Origin: Nocardia yamanashiensis NBRC 100130
GTDB lineage: Bacteria; Actinomycetota; Actinomycetes; Mycobacteriales; Mycobacteriaceae
Length of the DNA: 64,000 nucleotides
Direction of reading: 5' to 3'
Assembly (NCBI RefSeq): GCF_001613325.1
Contig: NZ_BDCD01000003.1
Coordinates: 42,411-106,410 of the forward strand
Shown here: positions 34,997 to 45,137 of the stretch, in pieces
Layout of the letters: each line of letters starts with the position of its first letter
Numbering within the stretch: position 1 is the stretch's first letter
Notes under the pieces: generated by a model
Told to the model about the DNA's origin: nothing
Seen by the model: only the letters and a program-made list of their open reading frames with translations
Databases searched by the model: none
Made by a program: the position numbers and the translations under genes

Positions 34997-35674
34997 TCAG
35001 GCCTGGCTGAAGACGGCGGCGAGGTCGTGTTCGTCGCCGCGCAGTTCGCCCATCGCTGTCGCCTGCTCGATGGTGATGCTGCCGGCTGCCAGACCCAAGA
35101 CCGTTGTCGGGCCGCTGTGGAACACCGTTGCCGGTCGTTGGGCGGGGGCGAGGGTGGTGTGGGTGCCGGTGTGGTCGACGCGGACTGCCACGAGCTCGCC
35201 TTCGACTTCTACGCCGATTACGGTCGGTCGCTCGGATCGTTTGCCTCGCAGCAGGGCTCGCAATGCGACTACGAGCCAGTGGGTGCGGAAGGCGTCCCCG
35301 CGCCGGGGTCCTGACTCCATCAGGGGTGCGCTCCAGGCTACGAGTGATTCGACTGTGCTGCGCAGTTCTTCGCCCCATGGCGTGAGGTGGTAGGTCACAC
35401 CTCGCACTCCCGGATCGAGCCGGCGCTGCAGTACCCCGGCACTCTCGAGCGCGCGCAGTCGATCGGCGAGCAGGTTGGTGGCGATGCCGGGCAGTGCTGC
35501 CTGCAGATCGCTGTATCGTGCTGGGTGGATGAGCAATTCGCGGATGATCAGCAGATTCCAGCGTTCGCCGACGATGTCGAGAGCGCGTGCCAATCCGCAA
35601 TACTGGCCGTAAGTCCGGGAGGAGTCTGGTGGTCGCATTCCCGCTTCCGAGGGTCGTGTGAGGAACTGGGCCAT
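34997..35674 (-). CDS. HxlR-type winged-helix regulator with C-terminal extension
   Basis: 225 aa from ATG 35674 (ATG 35638, MRPPDSSRTYGQYC, is an alternative closer to the usual family start). HxlR domain: YCGLARALDIVGERWNLLIIRELLIHPARYSDLQAALPGIATNLLADRLRALE with Cys at the usual position. The last ~100 residues (RPTVIGVEVEGELVAVRVDHTG...) form a second, SCP2-like or ligand-binding domain. The inverted repeat abutting the start codon suggests autoregulation. Confidence 0.85.
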   Translation of the reverse strand: MAQFLTRPSEAGMRPPDSSRTYGQYCGLARALDIVGERWNLLIIRELLIHPARYSDLQAALPGIATNLLADRLRALESAGVLQRRLDPGVRGVTYHLTPWGEELRSTVESLVAWSAPLMESGPRRGDAFRTHWLVVALRALLRGKRSERPTVIGVEVEGELVAVRVDHTGTHTTLAPAQRPATVFHSGPTTVLGLAAGSITIEQATAMGELRGDEHDLAAVFSQA

Positions 35675-35700
35675 CTACTACCTACGTACGGCGATAGTAG
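35675..35700. promoter_or_regulatory. Inverted repeat at the HxlR gene start
   Basis: CTACTA (35675-35680) and TAGTAG (35695-35700), 14-bp spacer, directly upstream of the HxlR-type gene's first ATG. The position suits an autoregulatory operator. Confidence 0.4.
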
Positions 35701-35778
35701 ATATTCATCCACGACCGTGCAAGATCAAGTCTGGACAGTCGCTTATGTCTCGATTGCCCAGACCGTGTCGGACTCGGA

Positions 35779-36756
35779 TTATGCGGCGGCCGCGCGGAGT
35801 TTCTCGAGCAGCGGTCCGGCTGCCTCGTCGAGGAACTGCTGTTGCGCTTCGTCGCCGACCTGCACGAGTGCGATATCGGTGAATCCGGCTTCCCAGTAGG
35901 GGCGGACGGCCTCCACGACCGCGTCCAGGTCCGGTCCGCAGGGAATCGATTCGGCGACGTCCTCGGGCCGCACCAGCTGGGTCGCGGCCGCGAAGCCGTC
36001 CGTGGTGGGCAGATTCGAATTGACGTCCCACCCGCCGGTCGACCACCGGAACTGCTCGTGAGCACGCTGAACGGCCTTGTCCCGGTGCGTATCCCAGCTC
36101 ACCGGCACCTGACCGGTCACTCGTAGGGCCCCGTCGCCGTCACTGGCCTGCCGCCAGGACTGGACGAGATCCGCGTCCGGATCGGTGCTGATCATCTCGT
36201 CCGCCAGCGGCGCGAACCGCTCGACCGACCGCGCACCGGACACGGCCACCGCGAGGGGCACCGGATCCGGCGGCAGATCCCAGATCCGAGCCGAATCGAC
36301 CCGGTACCAATGCCCGTGCCGACTCACCGTCCCGCCCGCGAGCAGATCGCGGATGACGCCGATCGCCTCCTCCAGCCGCTCGTGACGTTCGGCCACACCC
36401 GGCCAGCCCAGGCCCACTACGTGCTCGTTGAGGCTCTCCCCGCTGCCCAGCCCCAGGGTGAACCGGCCTTCGGCGAGGATCTGCAGCGTGGCGGCCTGCT
36501 GCGCCACGATCACCGGGTGGTAGCGCAGCGTCGGGCAGGTCACGTAGGTCATCAGCGGAATCGACTCGGTGGCCTGCGCGACGGCGCCGAGCATCGTCCA
36601 GGCGTGCGGCGCGTGCCCCTGCTCCTCGAGCCAGGGCGAGAAATGATCGCTGCTGACCAGGAAATCGAATCCCACCTGTTCGGCGGCGACGGCGTACCCG
36701 ACGAGTTCGCGGGGGCCGCTCTGCTCGGTCATCAGCGTGTATCCGAATCTGGTCAC
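35779..36756 (-). CDS. F420-type LLM-class oxidoreductase (TIGR03557-like)
   Basis: 325 aa, luciferase-like TIM barrel of the F420-dependent glucose-6-phosphate dehydrogenase/N5,N10-methylene-H4MPT reductase-like group: MTRFGYTLMTEQSGPRELVGYAVAAEQVGFDFLVSSDHFSPW, QATESIPLMTYVTCPTLRYHP, and LGLGSGESLNEHVVGLGWP. These oxidoreductases are numerous in mycolata and mostly lack known substrates. Monocistronic between the HxlR regulator and the topoisomerase gene. Confidence 0.87.
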   Translation of the reverse strand: MTRFGYTLMTEQSGPRELVGYAVAAEQVGFDFLVSSDHFSPWLEEQGHAPHAWTMLGAVAQATESIPLMTYVTCPTLRYHPVIVAQQAATLQILAEGRFTLGLGSGESLNEHVVGLGWPGVAERHERLEEAIGVIRDLLAGGTVSRHGHWYRVDSARIWDLPPDPVPLAVAVSGARSVERFAPLADEMISTDPDADLVQSWRQASDGDGALRVTGQVPVSWDTHRDKAVQRAHEQFRWSTGGWDVNSNLPTTDGFAAATQLVRPEDVAESIPCGPDLDAVVEAVRPYWEAGFTDIALVQVGDEAQQQFLDEAAGPLLEKLRAAAA

Positions 36757-36797
36757 AGGCTCGCTCCTTCGGTCGTGGTTCGCTGGATACCGACGAG

Positions 36798-37826
36798 CTA
36801 CCCGATGGCCGCCGATTGATGCGTGCGCCGCAGCAACCGGATCACCGCCCGATCGACGATGTCGCGCTGCGCCTGCGGGCTGTCCGCGCGGTGCGCCCGG
36901 CCCAGGGCGGCGGCGATCGTGACGCCCTCCTCGAAAGCGCGCAGCACCCGCGGATCGACATAGGAGGCGCGCACCACGGCGGGCGTATTGCCCAGCAACT
37001 CGGCCACATCCGACATCACCTGCCGCACCACGGTTTTGCGGCCCCGCACGGAACTCGGCGCGGTCACGGTCGCGAGCCCGGCGGCGGCCAGCACGGTCGC
37101 CTGCCAGGTGCGCAAATCCTTGACGCTGAACTCGGGCCCGGTGAGCTCCCGGAAGCGGGCGTTGACCGTGTCGGCGTGCACTTCGTGGACGCCCGTTCGA
37201 TCCCGGTAGACGAACAACCGCTGCGTGTCCGTGCGCGCGGTCAGCAACGCCCGCAATGCTTTCGCCAAGGCGACGTCACACACTTCGGCCTGACACCGGA
37301 TACCGCTCTTGGCCGGGAAATCGAGCGCGATCCGCGCGCCGTGCACCCGGAGATGCTCGCGCAGCAGCGTCGCGACCCCGTGCGACCCGTTCGTCTCGGC
37401 GTACTCCTCACCGCCCACCCGCAGCACCCCCGAGTCGAGCAGCGTGATCGCGGCGGCCAACACGCGATCCTCGCCCAGCCCCCGCCGATCCAGGTCGGCG
37501 CGCAACCGCTCGCGCAGCACCGGCAGCCGCGTCGCCAGCTCCAGCACCCGGTCGAACTTCTCCTCATCCCGTTCCCGCCGCCATTGTGCGTGGTAGAGAT
37601 ACTGTTTGCGGCCCGCCGCGTCACGCCCCACCGCCTGGATATGACCGTTCGGATACGCGCAGATCCACACCTTGCGCCAAGCCGGTGGAATCGCCAGCTC
37701 CCGAATCCGCCGCAGCGTCTCCTCGTCACGCACCACCTCACCCGCGCTGGTGACGTAGGAAAACCCCCGCCCCCGCCGCCGGCGCAAGATGCCGTCGCCC
37801 TCGATCGTGCTGTGCCGCAATCGCAT
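36798..37826 (-). CDS. DNA topoisomerase IB (poxvirus-type)
   Basis: 342 aa, the size of bacterial type IB enzymes. N-terminal domain GFSYVTSAGEVVRDEETLRRIRELAIPPAWRKVWIC; the catalytic domain has VKDLRTW (235-241; usual form KDFRTW), a Lys in the beta-hairpin region, and the nucleophile Tyr289 (VVRASYVDP). It relaxes positive and negative supercoils through a 3'-phosphotyrosyl intermediate. The start ATG 37826 has no SD; it is only 3 nt after the stop of an 18-codon ORF with a good SD, suggesting coupled translation. Confidence 0.93.
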   Translation of the reverse strand: MRLRHSTIEGDGILRRRRGRGFSYVTSAGEVVRDEETLRRIRELAIPPAWRKVWICAYPNGHIQAVGRDAAGRKQYLYHAQWRRERDEEKFDRVLELATRLPVLRERLRADLDRRGLGEDRVLAAAITLLDSGVLRVGGEEYAETNGSHGVATLLREHLRVHGARIALDFPAKSGIRCQAEVCDVALAKALRALLTARTDTQRLFVYRDRTGVHEVHADTVNARFRELTGPEFSVKDLRTWQATVLAAAGLATVTAPSSVRGRKTVVRQVMSDVAELLGNTPAVVRASYVDPRVLRAFEEGVTIAAALGRAHRADSPQAQRDIVDRAVIRLLRRTHQSAAIG

Positions 37827-37829
37827 TCG

Positions 37830-37886
37830 TCACACCGCCCGTGCCGATCGCCGGGCGTCGTGGCGGAGAGCACGAAGATCGGACAA
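37830..37886 (-). CDS. Possible 18-codon leader ORF coupled to topoisomerase IB
   Basis: TTG 37886 with AGGAG 6 nt upstream and TGA at 37830; the next codon but one is the ATG of the topoisomerase gene (TGA-CGA-ATG). Encodes a basic peptide beginning MSDLRALRHDARR. It may only serve to bring ribosomes to the SD-less topoisomerase start. The rest of the gap 37887-38063 has no gene I can support. Confidence 0.3.
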   Translation of the reverse strand: MSDLRALRHDARRSARAV

Positions 37887-38063
37887 GGCGGGCTCCTGGA
37901 CGTGACGCGGACGGTGTGCTCGACGGTGATACCCCGCTCCTCGAAGATCAACCGGCGACGTGCCCGTTTGCGCTCCCGGCCCACGGGTAGAGCGACCTCG
38001 TCGATCGAATCCGCCCCCACCGCGACCCCGCCCCGGCGGCCGCCCCCCGAACCAGGAGCTGTG

Positions 38064-38237
38064 ATGAACCGGAAAACCGGCGATCCGCGTGAGCGCGCGG
38101 ACCTCGACGACGATGCGCAGAGCACCGAATTCGCCGACGAACACCAGGCCGTGACCGCCGACCGGGACCCCGAGGGCGAGACCGAATCCCCCGACGGACT
38201 CGGCGGCATGGACCCCGACAGCGGCACCGCCGTCTGA
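38064..38237 (+). CDS. Small acidic hypothetical protein
   Basis: 57 aa from ATG 38064 with AGGAG 5 nt upstream. Very acidic (many Asp/Glu, few hydrophobics): ERADLDDDAQSTEFADEH, ending MDPDSGTAV. Probably unstructured. No known family recognised. Divergent from topoisomerase IB; a hairpin follows its stop. Confidence 0.6.
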   Translation: MNRKTGDPRERADLDDDAQSTEFADEHQAVTADRDPEGETESPDGLGGMDPDSGTAV

Positions 38238-38243
38238 CCGGAG

Positions 38244-38274
38244 CCGAAGGCCCTCAGGCTCCAAAGGGTTTCGG
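38244..38274. terminator. Imperfect hairpin between convergent genes
   Basis: CCGAA-GG-CCCT ... AGGG-T-TTCGG, a discontinuous stem in the 52-bp gap between convergent stops. Confidence 0.4.
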
Positions 38275-38289
38275 TTGGGGGCGGAGCGA

Positions 38290-39003
38290 TCAGCGCTCGC
38301 CGGGCAGCGCCATGCGCGCGTCGACGACCAATCCGGCGACGCCGGCGGCCAGGCACAGGGCGGTGATCGCCAGCTGGGCGGGGGAGGTGCGGTTGGTGAG
38401 GGCGTCGCCGAGCAGGACGGTGCCGATGGTTCCGGGCAGGATGCCGAAGACGGTCGCGATGACATAGGGGGTCATGCGGATCGAGGACAGGGCCGCGCAG
38501 TAGTTGACGATGGAGAAGGGGGCGAAGGCGATCAGGCGCAGTGAGCCGATCGCGAGCCAGCCGCGGCGGGCCAGGCGGGCGTCCACGGCTTGCACGGTGG
38601 GATGGGTGAGGCGGGCGCGGACCCGGTCGTGGTCGAGGGCGCGGACCAGGATCAGGGCCAGGACGGCGCTTAGGGTGGTGGCGGTCAAGGCCAGGGTCAG
38701 GCCCAGCGCCGAGCCGAAGAGCATGCCCGCGCTGAGGGTGAAGATGGTGCGCGGGAAGGGAAGTACGCACACCAGGGTGTGCAGGGCGAAGAAGACCAGC
38801 GGCAGCGCCGGGCCCACCGAATCGGCCCAGGAGCGGATCTGCTGCGGCCCGGGGTGGGGTGCGAAGGCGGCCAGGGCGAACAACACGCCGCAGGCGAGCA
38901 GGGCGACTACGACCCGCGGTTCGCGGAGTCGGCGCAGCAGCTCGGGCAGGCGGGTGAGCTGGGCGGACAGGCGGGTCCGGGGCCTGCTCTCGGTTGTTGG
39001 CAC
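38290..39003 (-). CDS. TVP38/TMEM64 (VTT domain) membrane protein
   Basis: 237 aa with an N-terminal helix VVVALLACGVLFALAAFA and four to five more. VTT/SNARE-associated signature: VFFALHTLVCVLPFPRTIFTLSAGMLFGSALGLTLALTATTLSAVLAL and RLIAFAPFSIVNYCAALSSIRMTPYVIATVFGILPGTIGTVLLGDAL, the re-entrant region of DedA-like proteins. Likely a lipid-scrambling or ion-coupled membrane protein; its role in actinobacteria is unknown. Divergent from the mutA operon with a 169-bp gap. Confidence 0.88.
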   Translation of the reverse strand: MPTTESRPRTRLSAQLTRLPELLRRLREPRVVVALLACGVLFALAAFAPHPGPQQIRSWADSVGPALPLVFFALHTLVCVLPFPRTIFTLSAGMLFGSALGLTLALTATTLSAVLALILVRALDHDRVRARLTHPTVQAVDARLARRGWLAIGSLRLIAFAPFSIVNYCAALSSIRMTPYVIATVFGILPGTIGTVLLGDALTNRTSPAQLAITALCLAAGVAGLVVDARMALPGER

Positions 39004-39172
39004 CGCGCCAGGTTACCCGCTGGTAGTGGGACTCCGTGGACGGGAATCACAATGCTGCGGTTAGCATCAGGGTAAAGACGATGAATGCTCGTTAACCGAA
39101 GTGCCCGTTGAGCTGTGCGAATGCAGTAGAAACCGGTCATCCGGTCAGTGAGTGGAAGAGGGAACAGCAGCT

Positions 39173-41032
39173 ATGCCGATTGCTTCAGACTCGGGCACCG
39201 AACCGGTGCCCGGGTATGCCGCCTGGCGCAAGGGTGTCGCCGGGGTGCTGGCCAAGGCCCGCAAGGTGGATGTGTCCGAATTGCCGGACGAACCGGAGAA
39301 GCTGCTTGCGGTAAAGACCTACGACGGCCTGACCGTCAATCCGCTGTACACCCGTCGCGACGAGCTGCCCGAGCAGCCGCTGCCGGGGCAGTTCCCGTTC
39401 GTGCGCGGTGGCGATGCCACCCGGGACGTGCACCGGGGCTGGTACGTGAGCCAGCGCTTCGGTGGGACCGATGCCGAGACCGTGAACCAGGAGATCCTGT
39501 TCGCGCTCGAGAACGGCGTCAGCGCCGTGTGGTTGAGCGTGGGCGCCGACGCGGTGCCCGTCGCGGACCTGAAGACGGCCGTCAAGGGCATGCTCTTCGA
39601 TCTCGCGCCGATCACCCTGCGCGCCGGTGACGAGGTGAACGAGGCTGCCGCGCAGCTGTTCTCGGTGCTCGACGGCTATCAGGCCGAGGACCGCACGGCG
39701 ATCCGGGTCTCGCTCGGCGCGACCCCGCTCACCAGCCTGTTCGCCGGTTCGCCGGCCATCGACCTGGATGGCGCGGTGGCGCTGGCCCAGCAGGCGGTGG
39801 CCCGGCCGGAGACCGTCCGCGCCATCACCGTGTGCGGCGTGGCCTTCCACAACCAGGGCGCCTCCGATGCCCAGGAGCTGGGCGCGGCCGTCGCCGCCGG
39901 TCTGGAATACCTGCGCGCGCTCACCGACGCGGGCGCCGATATCGCGGATGCGCTGGGCCAGCTGGAGTTCCGCTTCGCCGCGACCGACGACCAGTTCGAG
40001 ACCATCGCCAAATTCCGGGCCGCCCGCCGGCTCTGGGCCCGCGTGGCCCAGGTGTGCGGCGCGCCCGCGTTCGGCAATGCCCCGCAGCAGGCCGTCACCT
40101 CGCCCGCCATGATGACCCAGCGCGACCCGTGGGTGAACATGCTGCGCACCACCCTGGCCGCGTTCGGCGCGGGCGTCGGCGGTGCGGACTATGTCACCGT
40201 GCTGCCCTTCGACGACGCCCTGCCCGCCGGGGAACTCGGTGTCTCGCAGGCGTTCTCGCAGCGCATGGCCCGCAACACCCAGCTGCTGCTGCTCGAGGAA
40301 TCGCACCTCGGCCACGTGCAGGACCCGGCCGCCGGTTCCTGGTACGTCGATTCGCTCACCGACGAACTGGCCGCCAAGGCGTGGGAGTTCATGCAGGAGA
40401 TCGAGCAGGCGGGCGGTTATCTGGCCGCGCTGCAGGCCGGTCTGCTGGCCGAGCGCATCGCCGAGACCAAGACCCGCCGCGATTCCGATGTGGCGCACCG
40501 CAAGACCGCCGTCACCGGCGTCAACGAGTTCCCGAACCTGGGCGAGGAGCCGCTGTCGGAAGCGGCCCGTGTGCCCGGTGCGACCGCCCGCTACGGCGCG
40601 GCGTTCGAGGAACTGCGCAACCGCTCCGATGCCTTCCTGATCGCCAACGGCGCGCGCCCCAAGGCGCTGCTGGTGCCGCTGGGACCGGTGGCGGAGAACA
40701 ATGTCCGCGTCACCTTCACCGCCAACCTGCTCGCCTCCGGCGGTATCGAAGCGGTGCATCCGGGCGCCATCGGCCTGGACGAGATCGGCAAGGCCGCAAC
40801 CGAATCCGGCGCCTCCATCGCCGTGCTGTGCGGCGCCGACAAGCGCTACGCCGCCGAAGCCGGGACCGCCGTGGACGCCCTGCGCGCCGCCGGCGTCACC
40901 ACCGTGCTGCTGGCCGGTCCCGAGAAGGTCGTCGCCGACCTGACCGGAACCTCGCGCCCCGATGGTTTCGTGGCCGCCCGCATCGACGCGGTCGCGGCGC
41001 TGTCCGGCCTGCTCGAGAAGCTGGGAGCATAG
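39173..41032 (+). CDS. mutA: Methylmalonyl-CoA mutase small subunit
   Basis: 619 aa from ATG 39173 (GAGGGA upstream; GTG 39152 in frame is less likely). Non-catalytic subunit of the heterodimer: [39 protein letters not shown], and [31 protein letters not shown]. The C-terminal B12-like domain (residues ~480-619) is degenerate and lacks the DxHxxG cobalamin ligand, as expected. It pairs with MutB to interconvert methylmalonyl-CoA and succinyl-CoA for propionate and odd-chain/cholesterol metabolism. 2 bp precede mutB. Confidence 0.96.
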   Translation: MPIASDSGTEPVPGYAAWRKGVAGVLAKARKVDVSELPDEPEKLLAVKTYDGLTVNPLYTRRDELPEQPLPGQFPFVRGGDATRDVHRGWYVSQRFGGTDAETVNQEILFALENGVSAVWLSVGADAVPVADLKTAVKGMLFDLAPITLRAGDEVNEAAAQLFSVLDGYQAEDRTAIRVSLGATPLTSLFAGSPAIDLDGAVALAQQAVARPETVRAITVCGVAFHNQGASDAQELGAAVAAGLEYLRALTDAGADIADALGQLEFRFAATDDQFETIAKFRAARRLWARVAQVCGAPAFGNAPQQAVTSPAMMTQRDPWVNMLRTTLAAFGAGVGGADYVTVLPFDDALPAGELGVSQAFSQRMARNTQLLLLEESHLGHVQDPAAGSWYVDSLTDELAAKAWEFMQEIEQAGGYLAALQAGLLAERIAETKTRRDSDVAHRKTAVTGVNEFPNLGEEPLSEAARVPGATARYGAAFEELRNRSDAFLIANGARPKALLVPLGPVAENNVRVTFTANLLASGGIEAVHPGAIGLDEIGKAATESGASIAVLCGADKRYAAEAGTAVDALRAAGVTTVLLAGPEKVVADLTGTSRPDGFVAARIDAVAALSGLLEKLGA

Positions 41033-41034
41033 GA

Positions 41035-43293
41035 ATGAGTGAGATCAAGCATCGCATCGGCAATTTCGCCGAGGTGCCGCTGGCCGACGGTGACGCCACC
41101 GCCGCCCCGGTGAGCGCCGCCGAGGTGAGCGACTTCGTCGCCGCGGCCGCCACCGCCAATCACTATGCGCCCGAACAGCTCACCTGGGCCACCCCCGAAG
41201 GCATCGACGTGCCGCCGGTGTTCACCAAGGCCGACCGGGACGCCATCGCCGAGGCGGGCTACCCCCTCGACAGCGTGCCGGGCGTCTCGCCGTTCGTGCG
41301 TGGCCCGTACCCGACCATGTACGTGAACCAGCCGTGGACGATCCGCCAGTACGCGGGCTTCTCCACCGCCGCGGACTCCAACGCCTTCTATCGCCGCAAC
41401 CTGGCCTCGGGTCAGAAGGGCCTGTCGGTCGCCTTCGACCTGGCCACCCACCGCGGCTACGACTCCGATCACCCGCGCGTGACCGGCGACGTCGGTATGG
41501 CGGGCGTGGCCATCGACTCCATCCTGGATATGCGGGAGCTGTTCGATCAGATTCCGCTGGACCAGGTATCTGTGTCGATGACCATGAACGGCGCGGTGCT
41601 GCCGATCCTGGCGCTCTACGTCGTCGCCGCCGAGGAACAGGGCGTCAAGCCCGAACAGCTGGCCGGAACCATTCAGAACGACATTCTGAAGGAGTTCATG
41701 GTCCGCAACACCTACATCTACCCGCCCAAGCCCTCGATGCGGATCATCTCCGACATCTTCGCCTACACCTCCGCGAAGATGCCGAAGTTCAACTCGATCT
41801 CCATCTCCGGCTACCACATCCAGGAAGCCGGCGCGACCGCCGACCTGGAACTGGCCTACACCCTCGCCGACGGTGTGGAGTACCTGCGGGCCGGGCTGGA
41901 CGCGGGCATGGAGATCGACCAGTTCGCGCCGCGGCTGTCGTTCTTCTGGGCCATCGGCATGAACTTCTTCATGGAGGTCGCCAAGCTGCGCGCCGGGCGA
42001 CTGCTGTGGGACGAGCTGGTCGCCGAGTTCGAGCCCAAGAGCGCGAAATCGCGTGCCCTGCGCACCCATTCGCAGACCTCGGGCTGGTCGCTGACCGCGC
42101 AGGACGTGTTCAACAATGTGGCGCGCACCTGTGTGGAGGCGATGGCCGCGACCCAGGGGCACACCCAGTCGCTGCACACCAACGCCCTGGACGAGGCCCT
42201 CGCACTGCCGACCGACTTCTCGGCGCGCATCGCCCGCAATACCCAGCTGCTGATCCAGCAGGAGTCCAATACGACTCGCCCCGCCGACCCGTGGGGCGGC
42301 TCGTACTACGTCGAATGGCTGACCCACCAGCTCGCCGAACGGGCCCGCGCCCATATCGCCGAGGTGGAGGCGCACGGCGGTATGGCGCAGGCGATCTCGG
42401 AAGGCATTCCGAAGCTGCGCATCGAAGAGGCCGCCGCCCGCACCCAGGCGCGCATCGACACCGGGCAGCAGCCGGTGATCGGCGTCAACAAGTACCAGGT
42501 CGAGGAAGACACCCCGATCGAAGTGCTCAAGGTCGAGAACTCGCGGGTGCGGGCCGAGCAGAACGCCAAGCTGGAAAAGCTGCGCGCCGAACGCGATTCG
42601 GCCGAGGTCGAGCGGGCGCTCGCCGAATTGACCCGTGCCGCCGCCTCTTCCGAGGGCGGCATGGACAACAACCTGATGGCCCTGGCCATCGCGGCCGCGC
42701 GCGCCAAGGCCACCGTCGGCGAGATCTCCGACGCCCTCGAAAAGGTCTACGGCCGCCACCAGGCCGAGATCCGTACGCTCTCCGGCGTTTACCGTGAGGA
42801 AGCGGGCAAGGTGACCAACATCAGCAAGGCCATCGAGCTGGTCGAGGAATTCGGCGAAGCCGAAGGCCGCCGCCCCCGCATCCTGGTCGCCAAGATGGGC
42901 CAGGACGGGCACGACCGCGGGCAGAAGGTCATCGCGACCGCCTTCGCCGACCTCGGCATGGACGTCGATGTGGGCCCGCTGTTCCAGACCCCCGAAGAGG
43001 TGGCCCAGCAGGCGGCGGACAACGACGTGCACATCGTCGGCGTCTCCTCGCTCGCGGCCGGTCACCTCACGCTGGTGCCCGCCCTGCGGCAGGCACTGGC
43101 CGATGTCGGGCGCCCCGACATCATGGTCATCGTCGGCGGCGTGATTCCGCCCGGTGACTTCGACGAGCTGTACGAAGCCGGCGCCGCGGCGATCTTCCCG
43201 CCCGGCACCGTCATCGCCGACGCCGCCATCGATCTCATCAAGAAGCTGGCCGGATCCCTCGGCCACGAGATCGGCACCGGCACGGACGCATGA
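41035..43293 (+). CDS. mutB: Methylmalonyl-CoA mutase large (catalytic) subunit
   Basis: 752 aa. Substrate barrel: [52 protein letters not shown] with the catalytic Tyr region RQYAGF, and [10 protein letters not shown]. The C-terminal cobalamin domain carries the DxHxxG motif in [14 protein letters not shown], with the axial His, and [18 protein letters not shown]. Catalyses the adenosylcobalamin-dependent rearrangement of (R)-methylmalonyl-CoA to succinyl-CoA. Followed by meaB with a 4-bp overlap. Confidence 0.98.
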   Translation: MSEIKHRIGNFAEVPLADGDATAAPVSAAEVSDFVAAAATANHYAPEQLTWATPEGIDVPPVFTKADRDAIAEAGYPLDSVPGVSPFVRGPYPTMYVNQPWTIRQYAGFSTAADSNAFYRRNLASGQKGLSVAFDLATHRGYDSDHPRVTGDVGMAGVAIDSILDMRELFDQIPLDQVSVSMTMNGAVLPILALYVVAAEEQGVKPEQLAGTIQNDILKEFMVRNTYIYPPKPSMRIISDIFAYTSAKMPKFNSISISGYHIQEAGATADLELAYTLADGVEYLRAGLDAGMEIDQFAPRLSFFWAIGMNFFMEVAKLRAGRLLWDELVAEFEPKSAKSRALRTHSQTSGWSLTAQDVFNNVARTCVEAMAATQGHTQSLHTNALDEALALPTDFSARIARNTQLLIQQESNTTRPADPWGGSYYVEWLTHQLAERARAHIAEVEAHGGMAQAISEGIPKLRIEEAAARTQARIDTGQQPVIGVNKYQVEEDTPIEVLKVENSRVRAEQNAKLEKLRAERDSAEVERALAELTRAAASSEGGMDNNLMALAIAAARAKATVGEISDALEKVYGRHQAEIRTLSGVYREEAGKVTNISKAIELVEEFGEAEGRRPRILVAKMGQDGHDRGQKVIATAFADLGMDVDVGPLFQTPEEVAQQAADNDVHIVGVSSLAAGHLTLVPALRQALADVGRPDIMVIVGGVIPPGDFDELYEAGAAAIFPPGTVIADAAIDLIKKLAGSLGHEIGTGTDA

Positions 43294-44384
43294 GCGAGGC
43301 CGCTTGGGGGAGTGGTGAACACGGCGGGGGACCCCGCCTGGGCACCACTTCCGGGACCGGTGCGGCCGGCTCCCGCAGCGTCGCGGCGGGCGCGCGCCGC
43401 ACCATCGATGTCGATGCGCTGGCCGAGCAGGTGCGCTCCGGTCAGCGCGCCGGGCTGGCGCGAGCCATCACCCTGGTCGAGTCGACCCGGGCCGACCATC
43501 GGGAACTGGCGCAGCAGCTGCTGCTGAAGCTGGGCCCCGAGGCCGGCGCGGTGACGTCCAATCGTGTGGGCATCACCGGTGTTCCGGGCGTCGGCAAATC
43601 GACGTTCATCGATGCGCTCGGCATGTACCTGATCGGACAGGGGCATCGGGTCGCGGTGCTGGCGGTGGATCCGTCCTCCACCCGCACCGGCGGTTCCATT
43701 CTCGGCGACAAGACCCGCATGGCCCGGTTGTCGGTGGAACGCGACGCCTTCATCCGTCCCTCGCCCACCGCGGGCACGCTGGGCGGCGTGGCCAAGGCGA
43801 CCCGCGAGACCATCGCGCTGCTGGAAGCCGCCGGTTACGACGTGATCCTGGTGGAGACCGTCGGCGTCGGCCAATCCGAGGTCACCGTCGCGAACATGGT
43901 CGACGTGTTCTGCTTCCTCACCCTCGCCCGCACCGGCGATCAGCTCCAGGGCATCAAGAAGGGCGTGCTGGAACTGGCCGACCTGGTCGCGGTCAACAAG
44001 GCCGACGGCAAGCACGAACTCGAGGCCAAGGCCGCCGCCCGGGAACTGCAGGGCGCCATGCGGCTCATTCACCCGCGCGAATCCATGTGGCGGCCACCGG
44101 TTCTCACCATGAGCGGGTTGAACGGCCAGGGGCTGGACACCTTCTGGGATACGGTGCTGACCCACCGCCGCATCCTGACCGAAGCGGGCGAATTCCTGGA
44201 GAAGCGCCGCCGTCAGCAGGTCGACTGGACCTGGACCATGGTCCACGACAATCTGCTGCGCCGCCTGGCCGACAATCCGAAGGTGAAATCCCTGCGCGGC
44301 GAGGTGGAGCAGCGGGTGCGCGACGGCTCGCTGACCCCGGCCCTGGCCGCCGAGGAAATCCTGCGCGCTTTCGATACGCACTGA
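43290..44384 (+). CDS. meaB: Methylmalonyl-CoA mutase-associated GTPase (MeaB/ArgK family)
   Basis: 364 aa. G3E-type P-loop GTPase: [18 protein letters not shown] (Walker A), [21 protein letters not shown] (switch/base region), [20 protein letters not shown] (switch), [19 protein letters not shown] (guanine specificity NKAD). It loads and protects adenosylcobalamin on the mutase. The N-terminal ~40 residues are Gly/Ser/Ala-rich and variable. Its ATG overlaps the mutB stop, so the mutA-mutB-meaB genes form one operon. Confidence 0.97.
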   Translation: MSEAAWGSGEHGGGPRLGTTSGTGAAGSRSVAAGARRTIDVDALAEQVRSGQRAGLARAITLVESTRADHRELAQQLLLKLGPEAGAVTSNRVGITGVPGVGKSTFIDALGMYLIGQGHRVAVLAVDPSSTRTGGSILGDKTRMARLSVERDAFIRPSPTAGTLGGVAKATRETIALLEAAGYDVILVETVGVGQSEVTVANMVDVFCFLTLARTGDQLQGIKKGVLELADLVAVNKADGKHELEAKAAARELQGAMRLIHPRESMWRPPVLTMSGLNGQGLDTFWDTVLTHRRILTEAGEFLEKRRRQQVDWTWTMVHDNLLRRLADNPKVKSLRGEVEQRVRDGSLTPALAAEEILRAFDTH

Positions 44385-44441
44385 CCGGCGCTGCCGGACC
44401 GGTCGGCGGGCTGCCGTCGCCGGTCTGGCAGGCTCGTACCC

Positions 44442-44975
44442 GTGGACACCATCGAGATCCGGCCGGGAGCGCCCGCCGACGCGGAAGCCGTTGCGGTACT
44501 GCATATCCAGAGCTGGCGGACGGCCTACGCGGGCATCATGCCGCAATGGTTTCTCGACAGCCTGCACCCGGATATCCGGCGTGAGGTGTGGCGTGAGCGG
44601 CTCGTCACCGCCGATCCGGCGACCGCGCTGTTCGTCGCGGAATCCGGTGGCGAACTGCTGGGGTTCACCTATCTGGCGCGCCAATCCGACGGCCGCGTCC
44701 TGCTGGACAACCTGCACGTCCGCCCCGATCTCAAACGCGGCGGCATCGGCGGCCGGCTGCTGCGCCGCGCGCTGCACTGGACGGCTACGGAGTTCCCGGG
44801 CCACCCCATGTACCTGGAAGTGCTCAAGGACAACCATCCGGCGATCGCCTTCTATGAACGTCACGGCGGTGTGCGCGCCGTGGAACGCATCGGCCACTGG
44901 CCCCAAGGTTTCGATCTGGCCGAATTCGAATACGTCTGGCCCGCTACGCCCCCGAACAGCGAGTACCCTGAATAA
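44442..44975 (+). CDS. GNAT-family N-acetyltransferase
   Basis: 177 aa from GTG 44442. GNAT fold: IEIRPGAPADAEAVAVLHIQSWRTAYAGIMP, then LLDNLHVRPDLKRGGIGGRLLRRALHW containing the acetyl-CoA pyrophosphate loop (RGGIGG), and NHPAIAFYERHGGVRAVE. Substrate unknown. 57 bp downstream of meaB, possibly in the same transcript. Confidence 0.88.
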   Translation: MDTIEIRPGAPADAEAVAVLHIQSWRTAYAGIMPQWFLDSLHPDIRREVWRERLVTADPATALFVAESGGELLGFTYLARQSDGRVLLDNLHVRPDLKRGGIGGRLLRRALHWTATEFPGHPMYLEVLKDNHPAIAFYERHGGVRAVERIGHWPQGFDLAEFEYVWPATPPNSEYPE

Positions 44976-45034
44976 TCCACGTCCCGCAATAGGCCAGCAA
45001 CCCACTGACCCGGTAGTCCAAGGAGATGGTGGCG

Positions 45035-45124
45035 ATGGGGTGGGAACTGAATTGGATGCTCAACCTGCTCACCTATCTGAGCAGCATCGGCTCACTACCG
45101 CCCATGTCCCTGCGCAGATTCTAG
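45035..45124 (+). CDS. Possible 29-aa membrane-type small ORF
   Basis: ATG 45035 with AAGGAG 9 nt upstream (ATG 45026 also possible), stop TAG 45122-45124. Encodes MGWELNWMLNLLTYLSSIGS followed by a short polar end: one hydrophobic stretch. The SD is good but no homologue is known to me. Confidence 0.25.
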   Translation: MGWELNWMLNLLTYLSSIGSLPPMSLRRF

Positions 45125-45137
45125 GCATACTCGAGGG

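Noticed and set aside
37887..38063. Protein-like reading frame on the minus strand upstream of topoisomerase IB (VALPVGRERKRARRRLIFEERG)
   Set aside because: The frame has no convincing start and runs far into the topoisomerase gene in a different frame; high-GC DNA gives such open frames by chance. Only the 18-codon leader ORF near 37886 is kept, at low confidence.
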